Assembly: GCA_006176705.1 (NCBI GenBank)
Contig: QRFJ01004307.1
Location: 27,940 to 91,939 of the forward strand
DNA from: Cocos nucifera
Taxonomy: Eukaryota > Streptophyta > Magnoliopsida > Arecales > Arecaceae
Direction of reading: 5' to 3'
DNA length: 64,000 bases
Positions within the stretch are counted from its first letter, which is position 1. Each line of letters starts with the position of its first letter. This document shows, piece after piece, positions 1 to 11,929 of this stretch. Position numbers and translations under genes: made by a program. The notes beneath the pieces were generated by a model. The model was given only the letters and a program-made list of their open reading frames with translations, searched no databases and was not told the DNA's origin.

Positions 1-2078
1 TGATTAACTCATAAATAGCTCTCGATCGTAGGATCATCATGAGGATGGTGATCGATTTGGAAGGTTGATGTAGGATCGCTTTTTTAGAATAGATGTATCT
101 TGAGTCTATAGTATGGAGATACTGGAGTGAGAGTATAGGTACTCATTAGAGAACAAGGGCACTGAGCGTAACCACCTCGAGCAGTCATAACGAAGTCTAC
201 CTTCTAGTTGATGACTGACTCGATGCTGTAGTAGTATGTCTGATTCTTTGATCTGAGATGCATTGACAGTTCACCTTAAGGGTGTTATAGTTTGTCTACA
301 CCCTAACTCAATCTCCTAGCCATTTGGAACCTTGAGGTGTATGTTGGCTATACCATGTTCATGGTAGAAATTGGATTGCACCAATAGGAAATCTATCTAC
401 CTCGATAGATGAGGAGCAGTTCTATGATAATCATGAGATTCAGTTCTTATGCCCATGATCATGGTAGAGTGAAGATGATAGAAAGAGTTTCTGTTAGAGT
501 TTCACATTGGACTCGATTCAAATTATTAATTCATATGATGGATATTGGATTTGATGAGTTCACCTTAACCCTAATCCTATCGGGACTCAAGATAGAAGAA
601 CCCAATCACATATGTAGCTGGACCAAGAGGTTCACTTTCGATTCTAATAGATTGCCACCATATACTGTTAGATATCGCTGGTGGATTTTGGGAGCAATTA
701 GAATGATTTGGATGATCGACCATTCTAATTGTATGAATCAGAAAAGTTCTGGTCCATCGAAAGATGTTTTTATGATGTTGATGATAGAGATCGTGACATG
801 TCTCATTACTATATGAAACTGAACCTAACTAAATCACACAAACAATGATTTGGGTCTAGATGTCATCAATTAGACTAATCTAGTTCAATTGATTTGGATT
901 AGATCTAATTAGGTTCAAGGAAATCATGTTAGCACATGATTAAGCCTAACATTTTCCTTTTGTAATCATTTTGGTTCATCTCAACTGAGCCAAATTTGTT
1001 TGGGCTCACTCAGGAACCTTGTCTTAGTCTGACTGGAGCTTGTCTAGACTAGAAATGAGTTATCTTAATTCATTAGATGGATTTAAAGCAACACCTCCCA
1101 TTTTCTATCATCTGCTAATTCCTATTTCTGGACATAGGTCAACAGTTGACCCTGAACACTTGGACATAGGGCCATGTGTCATGCACCTATAGCAGAGCAC
1201 CTGGGGCTCTTGTCCCCTGGTAAAAGAGGTAAGAGAGAGGGTGCATGCCACCCTAGGTGTGCGCCCCATGTGGATAAGAGATGGAGTCCCATACAGATGG
1301 GACTCCAAGGTATTTTGATATGATCAAACACCTAGGCACCAAAGACTCTTGCTTTATCTAGTCTTGGCAGTATCTATGTGGATCTTTTAGGGACTCTCAT
1401 TTAATTGGATCAGATGACATCATCCCACCAATCAAATTTAGATCTGATTGAATGAAGGCCTCTAATTGGCTGGGATGATGTGGCACTGCATGGCACAGCA
1501 AAATCTATTTAAACCTGTCTGCACCTAGGGTTAGAAGGCTTTTCCTTTTCACCATGCTGCAAGACTATCCTTTTCTATTCCATGCCTCTCTCTGATCCTC
1601 TCTCTCTCCTCTCCACACCCAAAGGAGTTGGTCTTGGATTCAAGTGCAATCCAAGGAAGAAAGGCACCTAGATTAGGAAGAAGGTGGCACTGCTGAAAGA
1701 GACTGCTGCTTCTTCAAAGAAGTTTTGAAGAACTTCAAGATCAAATCCAGATCTAGTTTTTGAAGGAGTAATTTAGAAGGAGAAAACCTCCAGATCCTAT
1801 CCAAGTGGATATTGGTAGAGGCCAGGCACATTCGTGGCTCCTTCCAAAACCTTAGGATCATTTAGGATCATCATAGGGTATAATCTGATTACTCAAATAT
1901 AAGATATAAAATTAAATTAGATTTAATTTTATTTTTATTATATAATGTTAGTTATTTAGAATTAGATCTGAGATGTCTCAGATCTGATTAGCATCATAGA
2001 AATTTTTTTTTGAAATATTTCTTCAGATCTAATCAAATCTGAATGATCCTATGCAAGAAAAATATGATTTTTCCTTCA
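1..2078 (+). repeat. Copia family A LTR, copy A1 (5' end outside window)
   Basis: This aligns by eye with the A2 LTR from about 207 bases inside its start through to its end. Shared landmarks are the GGATCATCATGAGGATGG block near 30, the block beginning AGAGAACAAGGGCACTGAGC near 150, and a terminal TTTTCCTTCA at 2069-2078. No primer-binding site follows the end, so it is either the 3' LTR of an element lying to the left or a solo LTR; the window edge prevents a decision. The bases after it (cctac) would be its target duplication. Open reading frames inside it (for example 409-816) are LTR sequence and not genes. Confidence 0.85.
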
Positions 2079-2291
2079 CCTACGGCCCCAATGAAAGTAA
2101 AAATTTCTTGACTTCATTTTTTTTTCCTTATCAACATAATCCCCACTTTTCTTGTCCCGTTATATTGGAAAATGGTGCTCAGCCTATATGTCTTTGAACA
2201 TTTGTGATCTTCATTGCATATGCTTTTTCTTAAGTCTGGAAAGTTATCACCTTATCTTTAGAATGAATTTTATAGCACCTACTTTAGCTAT

Positions 2292-2700
2292 ATTCCCACA
2301 TGATGTTAAAATAGATGGGATCTACATTTCAATATACTATTCTCATATGCTTTGGAATATCGATGGATATTATTTTTGTCTTTCAGATGATGTTTTTCAA
2401 GTCAATATTTCTGATGGAAGCTGATTTTTTCCTCACTGCTGGTTTTACTTCATCCCAAATGATGTATCAATGGAAATGAATACTGATGGGATGTACCTTA
2501 CTTTTTACTATTATTATGCTTTTCAATGCCCTTACGGCTGCTCTTATTTTATTCCAAATGAAGTATCTAAGGAAGAAAGTACTGATGGAATTGGGCTCAA
2601 CTTATACTATCCTCATATACCTCAGGCTTGCGGTTGTTACCTTTTCAATATTCCTAATGATATATCTCAACTATATTTAGTTGATGCAAAAGGTTTCTCT
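2292..2700 (+). repeat. Degenerate about 99-nt (33-codon) repeat in the CACTA interior
   Basis: A block resembling ATTCCAAATGATGTATC recurs at 2452, 2551 and 2650, exactly 99 bases apart, with a looser copy near 2292. In the plus frame each unit reads roughly as IPN[DE]VS, then TDG, then a Tyr-rich stretch. The spacing is a multiple of three, so the repeat may once have been coding. No family is recognised and stops interrupt it at about 2422 and 2713. Confidence 0.5.
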
Positions 2701-3198
2701 TTTGCTAAATTATAGTTATGCTTATGCCACTATCAATACATCTACAATTATAATGGAAGCAAGACCACCTTCTTACATTATGCTATTTTAGCACCTTTGT
2801 GCCATTTCCTGTGCCAATCTCATTTTCAGGAGTTACGAACTACTATGCTGGTAAAACCTATTCATCTATTGAGATGGCATTATGTGGATCTTAGTGAAGG
2901 AGATCACTTTCTTCTTAATAATTGTTTATCATTAGCAATGGCCTACATATCTTACCTCAGAGGTGATGAATTAGGTTTGGTTGTGAGAAAAACCAAGATG
3001 AATATAAGCCTTAGATTATCTTTATTGTCATCTTGCTTATAGCTTATTCAGCATAGTCTTGGCATAGAGATATCTGGTTTTCGTCACCAATTGAAGCTTT
3101 TGTCTCTTTAGATACTAGTGATTATACTGCGACAGTGAGAAGTTCCTGTTGCTTTTTGTATACCTATATGGATGGTTGTTGTCTCCTTGGTTTTATTT

Positions 3199-3300
3199 TT
3201 CTTTATTTCAAGATGCTAGGATATCTGGCTCTCATCCACCAACTACTAAAGATGAGCAGGAGGAGGAGGATGAGGAGGACATTACCTGATTCTTTTTTAT
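3199..3300 (+). repeat. Direct repeat, copy 1 (CACTA interior)
   Basis: The segment with AAGATGCTAGGATATCTGGC followed by CCACCAACTACTAAAGATGA recurs about 1 kb downstream at 4212-4315 with a few substitutions. It looks like an internal duplication of the transposon; no function is assigned. Confidence 0.65.
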
Positions 3301-3399
3301 ATTGTGGTCGATAGATTGGTAAGAAATCTATACCAAAACTCTTTACTAGAACTATAAAACTCTTATATGTATGCTTTAATTAATTTAATTATATTATTT

Positions 3400-3960
3400 A
3401 CTTATTGTAGACATGATAACTGGGTCATCCACCAAGCTAGCTGTAGTTGTAGAAGGCCACATACCAATCTAGGAGGACTAGTGATTATTTAGATTCTAGG
3501 TTGTGACAGATCGCAGTAAGAATTTCAAACTGTATTTATTAAATTGTTACAAGATCTGATATGTATATAGAACTAATATATTTTTGAACCATATAGCGAA
3601 TTACATAGAGTACATCATTGCATGGTCTGGCGATGATCCATCCACTCAGCTCGCCCTTAATCTTGAGGGATGGCTCAAGGACACCGGAGGGATGAGTAGG
3701 AGCTGGGTCATACGATTTGACCATAGCTTTGATCCTCTAGTGGCTCAATCATCTTCGGCATCCTCATAGGCCTCGACATCCCAGATTTGAAGTGATGCCC
3801 ATATGGAGGAGATCGTGCATAGGCTTCTGAGCTAGCAACCTTAGAGTGTTTGAGATGTTATTCGCGATGCGGTCATGGAGGCTTTTCAAGACCTATGGCT
3901 ACAAACCAGCTAGGCTCGTTGTTCCAGCCATCACATCAAATAATTTTATTAGTAAATTCT
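3400..3960 (+). other. Possible decayed coding remnant in the CACTA
   Basis: A plus-strand stretch is open from about 3584 to 3769 and continues in the same frame with scattered stops to about 3900. It shows an Ala/Ser-rich segment and then a hydrophilic helix-like segment ending FQDLWLQ. Base composition is less AT-rich than its surroundings, and a polypyrimidine/AG acceptor-like sequence (TTATTGTAG) lies at about 3403-3411. It could be the last exon of a CACTA-encoded protein, but no catalytic motif is visible. The opposite-strand frame 3539-3724 is its shadow. Confidence 0.3.
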
Positions 3961-4211
3961 TTTACTTATTTTAAGCTTTCATATTTAGAAGCTTCACATA
4001 TTTATGCTATGCTTGAGTTGGAAAAGAAGATCTAGGGGCTAAAAATTTAATCTAATTATCCAATTGATAGATTGGATGTGTCTATAATTTCGTATCATAG
4101 AATGAAATATGTCAGAATAATTTATTTAAGAATTAGAGGAGAGTATCGAAAGATACATCTCCATATCGAAACATACACCTCCATATCAAAACTTATGAAT
4201 AATATATTTTT

Positions 4212-4315
4212 TTTTTATTTTAAGATGCTGGGATATCCGGCTCTCGTTCACCAACTACTAAAGATGAATCAAAGAATGAGTAGGAGAATAGGACATTACT
4301 TCATTTTTTTTTTGT
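4212..4315 (+). repeat. Direct repeat, copy 2 (CACTA interior)
   Basis: Second copy of the 3199-3300 segment (AAGATGCTGGGATATCCGGC followed by CACCAACTACTAAAGATGA). Confidence 0.65.
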
Positions 4316-4514
4316 TTCGTATATAATTTTGATACTTGAAAAGAAGTATTTTAATGTAAAATTATAAAATTTATATTTTTAATATAATATAATTAATTTT
4401 ATATTTATGATTATATTAAATAGTTATTATCTTATTTTTAATAAATTAAAAAAAATATTATTATTTGTTAGTAGGTTTTAAATTATTTAGTTATAATTTT
4501 TTTTAAAAAAATTA

Positions 4515-4912
4515 TAAACTATTAGTGAAGTGAGTAGCAATGATAGATTATCATCGCTAATAATTTTTTAAAATTTAAAAAAAATAAAATGATATTAGTG
4601 ATGACATTATCAACAAAATTATCATTGCTAATAGTTTTTTGAGTTTTTTATAAAAAAAATTAAAAATTATTAGCAACGGCATTAGCGATAAAAATGCTGT
4701 CGCTAATAGATTTTTGCTAGTTTAATAATAAAAATTAAAATTTTTAGCGATGGCATGTTTATCACTAATGCCGTTATTAGCGACGGTAATAGTTGCCATT
4801 GCTAATAATGATAATTAGTGATAAAAATTTTTTAGGTTGGATTTTTTGATGGTATTAGTGATAGTAAGGTTATTAGCGATGACATATGGACTATTAACGA
4901 TGGCATTTAGCC
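4515..4912. repeat. CACTA subterminal repeat region
   Basis: At least ten copies of a 10-12 bp motif around TTAGCGA[TC]GG occur in both orientations, for example near 4673, 4740, 4782 and 4880. In characterised CACTA elements such motifs bind the element's own DNA-binding protein. Here only the motif and its clustering are seen. Confidence 0.75.
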
Positions 4913-4920
4913 ATCGGTAA

Positions 4921-4940
4921 TGGTCAGAATTTTCGTAGTG
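4921..4940 (-). repeat. CACTA terminal inverted repeat, right end
   Basis: Minus strand begins CACTACGAAAATTCTGACCA. The next base outside (4941) resumes LTR sequence that matches copia B's other LTR near 34463, which fixes the edge to within a base or so. Confidence 0.8.
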
Positions 4941-6058
4941 GATTGAGCCTGACATTTTCCTTCTGTAGTTTTTCTGATTCATCATGACTGAGTTAAATTA
5001 GATTCAGCTCATCCCTAGATTATGAATAGGTTTATTTTCATCTAGCTGGTACTTGTCCAGGTCAGATTGAGTCTTGAAATAAATCCATTCTAGGTGTAAC
5101 TGGACTAGGGTCAATAGTTGACCTAATTGAGAGAGTTGAGGGTCGTATGATCTGAGCCTCCTGAAAAATTTTCTAGGGATTCTTTTCCTCTGATTGTTTG
5201 ACATGTGATTGGGCTCGAGTCCTACTTTGGGCTTGCCCAATTTGGTGGAAATAGGTGGTGCCTAGATAGGCTTAAATCAGAAATTTGATTTAGATCAAAT
5301 TCTAAAAGGATGAGTCCTTGGTGCCCTAGATTCTTCCTTATCCATTCATGATGCCACAAGGGGAGGTATTTTGTGCTACCAAACCTAATGGAGATTAGGT
5401 TTTAGGCATGGGCTATAAGCTAAGAGTCCAAGGCAATCAAGCAAACATGTTGTTTGATCACCTAGGACACTTGGGGGCATAGGAGTCTCTATAAAAACCT
5501 CTGTGCCCTAAGGATCTTCATCCTTTGATTCCCATGCCCATATGCTGCTACCATCTCCTTCTCCAGGCCCCCTTTAGTGTTCCTCTCTCTCTTCTCCACA
5601 TCCATACCAAGTTTGGTGAAGGTTCAGTGATCAAGTGTTGAAGAAAGATGACGCAAAGATCAAGATAGGGTGATCTACATCAAGAGACTACATGATAACT
5701 TTGAAGATCCTTTTGAAGATTCTACAAATCAGATCTAGATTTGATCTTTTGATATCAGATCTAAAAGAAGAGTACGTCTAGAACCTGCTCGAGTGAATTT
5801 TGGTGGAGGCTATACACGTGCATGGCTAGATCCAGAACCTCAGGAGCAGCCGGATCATCATCAAAGTAATAGTTTACCCTATACAGGTAACAACCATTAT
5901 TATTGATTTATTTTTAATTTTTTTTAAGATTAGATCATTAGGATCAGATTTGAGAATTTTTAGATTTGATAAAATTTTATAAACTTTTTTAAAAAAAATC
6001 TACTAAAGATCTGATCAGATTAGATCGATCCTGCGGTGGAAAATCTAGTTTTCCTTCA
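4941..6058 (+). repeat. Copia B 5' LTR, 3' part (split by CACTA)
   Basis: It matches 34463-35583 over its whole length, including TCTCTATAAAAACC (TATA-like at 5490-5496), a CT-rich stretch after it, and the terminal TTTTCCTTCA. It ends two bases before a decayed primer-binding site. The 5' portion of this LTR must lie left of the CACTA, outside the window. Confidence 0.8.
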
Positions 6059-6060
6059 AC

Positions 6061-6072
6061 TGGTATTAGAGA
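6061..6072 (+). promoter_or_regulatory. Copia B primer-binding site (decayed)
   Basis: TGGTATTAGAGA lies two bases after the LTR end. It matches the TGGTATCAGAGC of A2 and D except for a C-to-T change and the last base. The site pairs with the 3' end of initiator Met-tRNA in plant copia elements. Confidence 0.75.
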
Positions 6073-7768
6073 AATTTATAGTTCTTCAGATCTTCTTTAG
6101 ATCTAATTTTTATTTTATTTTTGATATAATATTAATAATTTCAGATATCACATGAGATATGATTAGATCTGAAATCAGTAGATTAACAATTTTAATTTAT
6201 GTATGAGATATATTTGATACATGTCTAAACTAGGTTTGTAGAATTATTCTATGAATTATCTAGAATAGGATTTTATATGATATGATCATTTAATATTTTA
6301 TTTTTTAGATATTATATCAGATAAATCAGATTTGAAAACATGCATATTTGGTTTAATTTTTGATACGTGAGATGTAAACAAAGCATGCATAGTTAGATCT
6401 ATAATTTTATATGTAATATATCTTATAGATCTAATAGTTTTATAGTATAATGGTTATTTCTAATTAAGGCATTCTCCTTGGCCATCAAGTCATAAGAGTA
6501 AGAAGGGTTTAAAGGCCCTCTCTTTTCATTCGATGGGGTCCTATTATGGCGTGTAGGGATGCTACACGTTTCTTCTTAGTCAGAAATAAAAAAACTTACT
6601 TTTCTATAAAATACTAAATCCTAAAATCCTAGAATTTTTATACATATTTTTGTTTATGAACCCTGAACTTAATTAAGAATTTAGATTATAAAATCAATTA
6701 GATCTAAAATTTATGAATTTTTAGATCTAAGACATCTTCATAAATTTGGATTCGGGTATGGGTAGCTCAATTAGATCTAGCAGTTGATCAAACCAAATCA
6801 AGAGTTGGTTAGATGGAATCAAGAATGCTTAGATTTGACCAGCCTAATATGATTAAATCTAGGTCAAGATTGACTCACATCATGTGTGGTCGATCAAGTA
6901 AAGACCTAATTTGGCTCCATAGTTTGACCATGGATTGTAGGTTAACTCGATCGATTCTGGTTCAATAATTTTATGTCTAAGATAAATTTGGCAGATACAA
7001 TCGACTAATTTTTAATTGGGAGCTACTCGATCTAAATGTGTTCTTGTCGAGTTAATGGCATATCCCTTCCACTGGTCTCACATACCTGGCTATTTGGATC
7101 GATCGAGTTCTAGTTTAAGGTAGCTAATGATTCGAGCTAACCCATGCCACTAGGTTAGTCATAATTATTATGACTAAGTCAAGTCATGTCTAAGAGACCT
7201 AAATCAAATCTTTCTAAGAAAATATTAAGTCATAGGTCTTCCATCATTGAGATATGCGGGCCCTTCTTGAGGTTGATTATTCTTGATTGGTTATAATGGT
7301 TCAATTGCACTAGAAAGATGCAACCATGTCTATTAGGCATTGGATGCTACAGGTTAGAGGATGGGTTGGGCTCGATATTTTGAATACGGTGAGGGATCCA
7401 ATTCATGCAAATGGTGGATCTGACTTAACTAAGGATTGGAGCAATATTTCGGGCATGGTGAGCTTCATGAATTAGAGATCAGGTTTGGGTGCACTATGAT
7501 TACAGAATCATTGGATAAGAGTTATCCACTCATTGGTTGATCCATCACCAATAACTATTAGATGAGGTGGTGAGCCAGTCAGTGGGACCACACCACACCA
7601 TCCATTAAAAGTCTATGATCACAAAGATTTTTACATCTATATTAAGGGAGTATAGGGATCCAAAAAAATAGTGAAAGTCTAATTTATTTAAAAATAAAAT
7701 ATTTAAATAAATTGATCAAGTCTAATTAAAAAAGAATCTAACTAGAAACTTTTACTCTCTACAAAAAA
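6073..7768 (+). other. Copia B leader between LTR and gag
   Basis: Untranslated leader of about 1.7 kb, collinear with 17613-19475 of A2. It carries a decayed copy of the leader stem-loop (about 6460-6583), several AGATCTGAT-type repeats, and the run-up to gag (ACTCTCTACA then ATG). No reading frame of note. Confidence 0.65.
6460..6583 (+). ncRNA. Leader stem-loop, decayed copy in copia B
   Basis: Same position and order of blocks as the A2 leader stem-loop at 18173-18297. The outer arms read CTAATTAAGG and TCTTAGTCAG; the inner arm GTCATAAGAG faces CTATTATGGC, so pairing is partly lost. The central GGGTTTAAAGGCCC block is unchanged. Confidence 0.45.
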
Positions 7769-10700
7769 ATGTCTGCATCAAATCCACTAGCCAAAATCTT
7801 AGATACCCACAAATTGATTGGATCCAATTATAAAGATTGGCTTAGGGATTACAAAATCATTTTAGATTCTGAGAAGTTGTTTTATGTATTGGACCAAGAC
7901 CCACGCACCTTACCAGCCCATCCGATCGCTCTTTGGAGAAATGGATGGATGATGATAATAAGGTCAGGTACTACATGTTGGGCTCAATGTCAAATGAGCT
8001 ACCGCGCCAACATGAAGACATCAAGACTGCTTTCCAAATATTGGCTCACCTACAAGAGTTATTTGGAGAGTAGAGTCATGCAGCCCGATATCAAGTCTCC
8101 CATAGAATTTTTAAGGCATAAATGCATGATGGGCAGTTGGTCTCAGAGGAGCTTGAGAAGCATGATGTGATCATGGACAAGAACTTGCAGATTGATGTGA
8201 TCCTGCAGTCCTTGATAGATGCATATGGTTAGTTTATTATGAACAATCATATGCATAAACTACAGTGTACCTTACCTAAACTAATGAATATGCTGATCAC
8301 TGCTGAGCTTACTATGAAAGGTTCAAAGGACTCAGTACTTGCTATAGAGCGGACATCCACCAAAAGAAAGTCTGTTGAAAAGATGAAGAAGTTAGCAAAG
8401 AAGCGAAAGATAGAAGGCAGAAAGAAGAAGAAGGAAGAGCCAAAGAAGAAGGCTGCTGATAAGGAAAAGTATTTTCATTACAATACCGACGGGCATTAGA
8501 AGCGGAACTATCCTTTATACTTGGCCAACCTGAAGAACAAGAAGGAGGTAGGTCCTTCTAGAGGTATGCTCGTTATTGAATCTAACCTTATAGTTTCTTC
8601 TGTATCTAATTGGATGCTTGACTCTTATTCTAGTGCTCACTTGTGCACTTCCATGCAAGGTCTTGAGGAGAGTAGAAGCCTGAGGGATGGTGATATGATC
8701 CTGCACATCGAAAATGGAGCAAAAATTGCTACTATGGTCATAGGAACCTACCCTCTTCGATTATCTTCAAGATTAGATTTAATACTTAAGGACTGTTATT
8801 TTGTACCTACAGCAAGCAGTAATTTAATTTTTGTTTCTTGTTCAGCACAAGAAGATTATGTAATTAGCTTTTCTAAGGACCACTATACTATTCTTTTTGA
8901 AAGAAATAAAATTGCAAGTGATTTCTTAATTAACAATTTCTATCAGTTACATGTTGATGTATCTGTATTAAATATCAAGCAAAACATGAATGCCATATGA
9001 TCTAAGTGACCTAGGGATAGTCTAAATGATAGGTATCTATGGCACCTTAGGCTAGGTCATACAGCTAAATATAGGATTAAGAAATTGAAGAAATCTAAAC
9101 TTATAAGTCCATTGACTTTCGAGTCATATCTGATTTATGAATCATGCTTTCAAGGCAAAATGACCAAGCTCCCTTTTGTAAGACAAGAAAAAAGGGTCAG
9201 GGACCTACTTACCCTAGTACATATAGATGTGCATGGTCCATTTGATGTACTGACCAAAGGCAATTATGTCTACTTCATTATCTTTATCGATGATCTGTCT
9301 CGGTACAGATATGTGTACCTAATGCGTCACAAGTCTGAAACCTTTGAAAAGTTCAAAAAATTTAGATATAAAGTAGAAAAGCAAACTAAAAAATTCATTA
9401 AAATTCTTTGATCAGATCGAGGTGAATACCTTAGTCAAAAATTTCTAGACTATCTCAAGGATAATGGCATAGTCTCATAATGGACTCCACCTGAAATGCC
9501 TCAACTCAATAGAATTTCAGAATAGAGAAATTGGATCCTATTAGATATGGTCCGATCCATGATGAGCTTCATGACCTTCCTAAATTTTTTTAGGGACATA
9601 GTCTAATGACTGCAATCTACTTACTGAATCGGGTCATTCCTACCACACCGTATGAGATATGGCATGATAGGAAACCAAGTCTGAGTCATCTCAGAATTTG
9701 AAGTTGTCTGGCCTATGTTAAGAGACAGCAGATGGACAAGTTAGAGTATAGATCATTTAGAGCTCGGTTTGTTAGATATCCTAAAGAGGCATTAGGATAT
9801 TATTTCTATCTTTCTGAAGACCATAATGTGTTTATGAGTTGACAAGCCATTTTTCTTGAAAAATAGTTTGTTCAAGATGGTGGCATTAGAAGACAGATTT
9901 GGCTCAAGAAGAAGGTCTCTGAAGAGCAACGAGCCAAGGAACCTATGGAACCCAGCCAGTCATAGCCAACCCAAACACAACCTCCTCCACCTTGTAGATC
10001 AGGTAGGATTTTTCGTCCTCCTGAAAAATACTTAGATACTATTCAAGAGGATGTAGAGAAAATATTTTTCATGAAAAATGAGGTTCATGATGATGATCTC
10101 AAAATCTATTATGAGTCAATATCTGATATTGACTTTGAGAAATGGTTAAAGACAATGAAGTTAGAGACTGATTCAATATGCTTGAACCAAGTCTGGATCT
10201 TGGTAGATCCACCTGAAGGTATAGTACCTATTAGGTGTAAATGAATCTTTAAGAGAAAGATAGGTACCGATGGAAATGTAGAGACATTTAAAGCTAGGCT
10301 CATAATGAAAGAATATAGTCAGCACGAAGGCATTGACTATCAGAAGATCTTTTCACTAGTAGCCATGCTAAAATCCATCCACACATTGCTTGCTGTTGTA
10401 GCCTATTTTGATTATAAAATATGGTAGTTAGATATAAAAAAGGCATTCCTAAATCGATATCTTAAGGAAGATATCTATATGGAACAATCGCTTGGTTTCA
10501 AATCTAGTGATAGTAATCATATGGTCTGCAAATTGCAAAGATCCATATATGGACTTAAGCAAGCATCTCAAAGCTGGAATGCTCATTTTAATGATATGAT
10601 CAAATTATTGATTTCATCAAAAATGAGGAGCCTTGTGTATTCAAAAAGGTCAGTGGGAGTGCTATTATCTTCCTTATACTGTACATGGATGACATCCTCC

Positions 10701-11661
10701 TAATTGAAAATCATATTTCCATATTGACCACGATCAAAATATGGCTATCAAAAGAGTTCTCTATGAAAAACCTAGGAGAAGCATCCTTAATGTTAGAAAT
10801 TAAGATCTATAGAGATAGACTAAATAGGATGCTGGGTCTCTCACAAAAGATGTACATAAGAAGGTGCTGAAGAGGTTCAGCATGAAAAACTTCAAGAGAA
10901 GACTTGTACCCTTCAAACATGGCATTCATCTCTCCAATAAGATGTGCCCCAGCACACCTAAGGAGATTGAACACATGAGCAAGATCTCGTATGCTTTGGC
11001 AATAGGGAGTCTCATGTACACTATGCTATGTATACAACCAAATATCGCACATGCTGTGAGTATCATGAGCAGGTATTAGTCGAATCCAGACAAAGAGCAC
11101 TGAACTTCTGTGAAGTGTATCCTTAAGTACTTGAGAATGACTAAGGATATGCTTCTAGTCTTTAGGAATGGAGAACTCTAGGTTCAAGGGTATACATACT
11201 CAGATTTTATGTCTAATATAGATGATCAAAAATTAACATCTGATAGTTTATTTGTGTGCAATGATAGTGCTGTGAGCTAGAAGAGTTCCAAGCAGACAGT
11301 GATCGCAGACTTCACTATGGAAGTTGAGTGCATCACTACATCGAAAGCTATAAAAGAAGCATTATGGGACAAGAAGTTTGCCACAGAACTTCGAGTGATG
11401 CCATCAGATGCCATTCCTCTCTACTACGATAATAATAGTACCATAGCCCTAGCTAAGGAGCTGAGGTCTCACCAAAAGTCGAAGCATATCGAGTGGCGAT
11501 ATCATCTCATATGCGATTACCTCGAGAAGGATTACGTCGAGGTCAAGAGAGTCGACACTACAAATAATGCGGCCGACCCACTAATGAAATCATTGAGCAA
11601 GCAGAAGATTGAATCCTACCTTGAGAAAACGGGATTTAGATTTGTAGCCCAGTTGCTTTAG
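7769..11661 (+). pseudogene. Copia B gag-pol remnant
   Basis: Collinear with A2 gag-pol in the order gag, protease, integrase, RT, RNase H. Gag starts MSASNPLAKILDTHK at 7769. Its zinc knuckle near 8470-8510 has both leading cysteines changed to Tyr and Trp changed to a stop. The protease site near 8623 reads LDSYSS where A2 has LDSGSS. The integrase N-terminal His-Cys region (about 9040-9160) and core (about 9220-9500) are recognisable. RT keeps YMDDILL near 10680, but in a different frame from its neighbours. RNase H is open from 11299 to 11661. Many stops and frameshifts make it non-functional. Confidence 0.85.
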
Positions 11662-11662
11662 G

Positions 11663-11675
11663 TCAAGTGGGAGTT
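11663..11675 (+). promoter_or_regulatory. Copia B polypurine tract
   Basis: TCAAGTGGGAGTT lies directly before the 3' LTR start; the same tract precedes the A2, D and (reversed) E LTRs. It primes plus-strand DNA synthesis in this class. Confidence 0.7.
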
Positions 11676-11929
11676 TGTTAGATGAGTGCCCTAGAACTCA
11701 GATTGGCTGATACTTATAATACACTTTCTAGGAGCATTTTTATAATTTCGACTTAAAATTAATAAAGGGTTTTTTTCTATCATGTTATGTGTAAAGTGTT
11801 TGTGATACATCCTTTAAGTTAATGAGAATGATAATACATATTTTCAAGAGTTGAAAATTTAACACATGTACTTTCATAATTAACTCATAAATTACTCTCG
11901 ACCATAGGATCATCATGAGGATAGTGATC
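11676..11929 (+). repeat. Copia B 3' LTR, first part
   Basis: Begins TGTTAGATGAGTGCCCTAG after the polypurine tract and runs to TGATC at 11929, where gypsy T1 begins. The LTR resumes at 33671 after the second TGATC, giving a full length near 2167 bp. Confidence 0.9.
11925..11929. repeat. Target-site duplication of gypsy T1, left
   Basis: TGATC, identical to 33666-33670. The pair frames T1 and joins the two halves of the copia B LTR. Confidence 0.9.

Larger units (their letters stand above)
2079..4940. mobile_element. CACTA (En/Spm-like) DNA transposon, right part
   Basis: The right end reads CACTACGAAAATTCTGACC on the minus strand, the standard CACTA terminus. About 400 bp of short direct and inverted subterminal motifs (TTAGCGACGG and variants) precede it, as is usual in this superfamily. 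The flank at 4941 continues copia B LTR sequence, and the 3-bp target duplication is probably GAT. The left end is not in the window: copia LTR A1 seems to have landed inside the transposon. The interior is AT-rich with only short open stretches (2152-2424, 2470-2715, 2797-3042, 3584-3769). None has a transposase motif I can recognise, so this is a non-autonomous or decayed copy. The 2079 boundary is inferred from the end of LTR A1. Confidence 0.7.

Noticed and set aside
409..816. 135-codon open frame as a gene
   Set aside because: Lies wholly inside the A1 LTR; equivalent frames are open or closed at random in other LTR copies.
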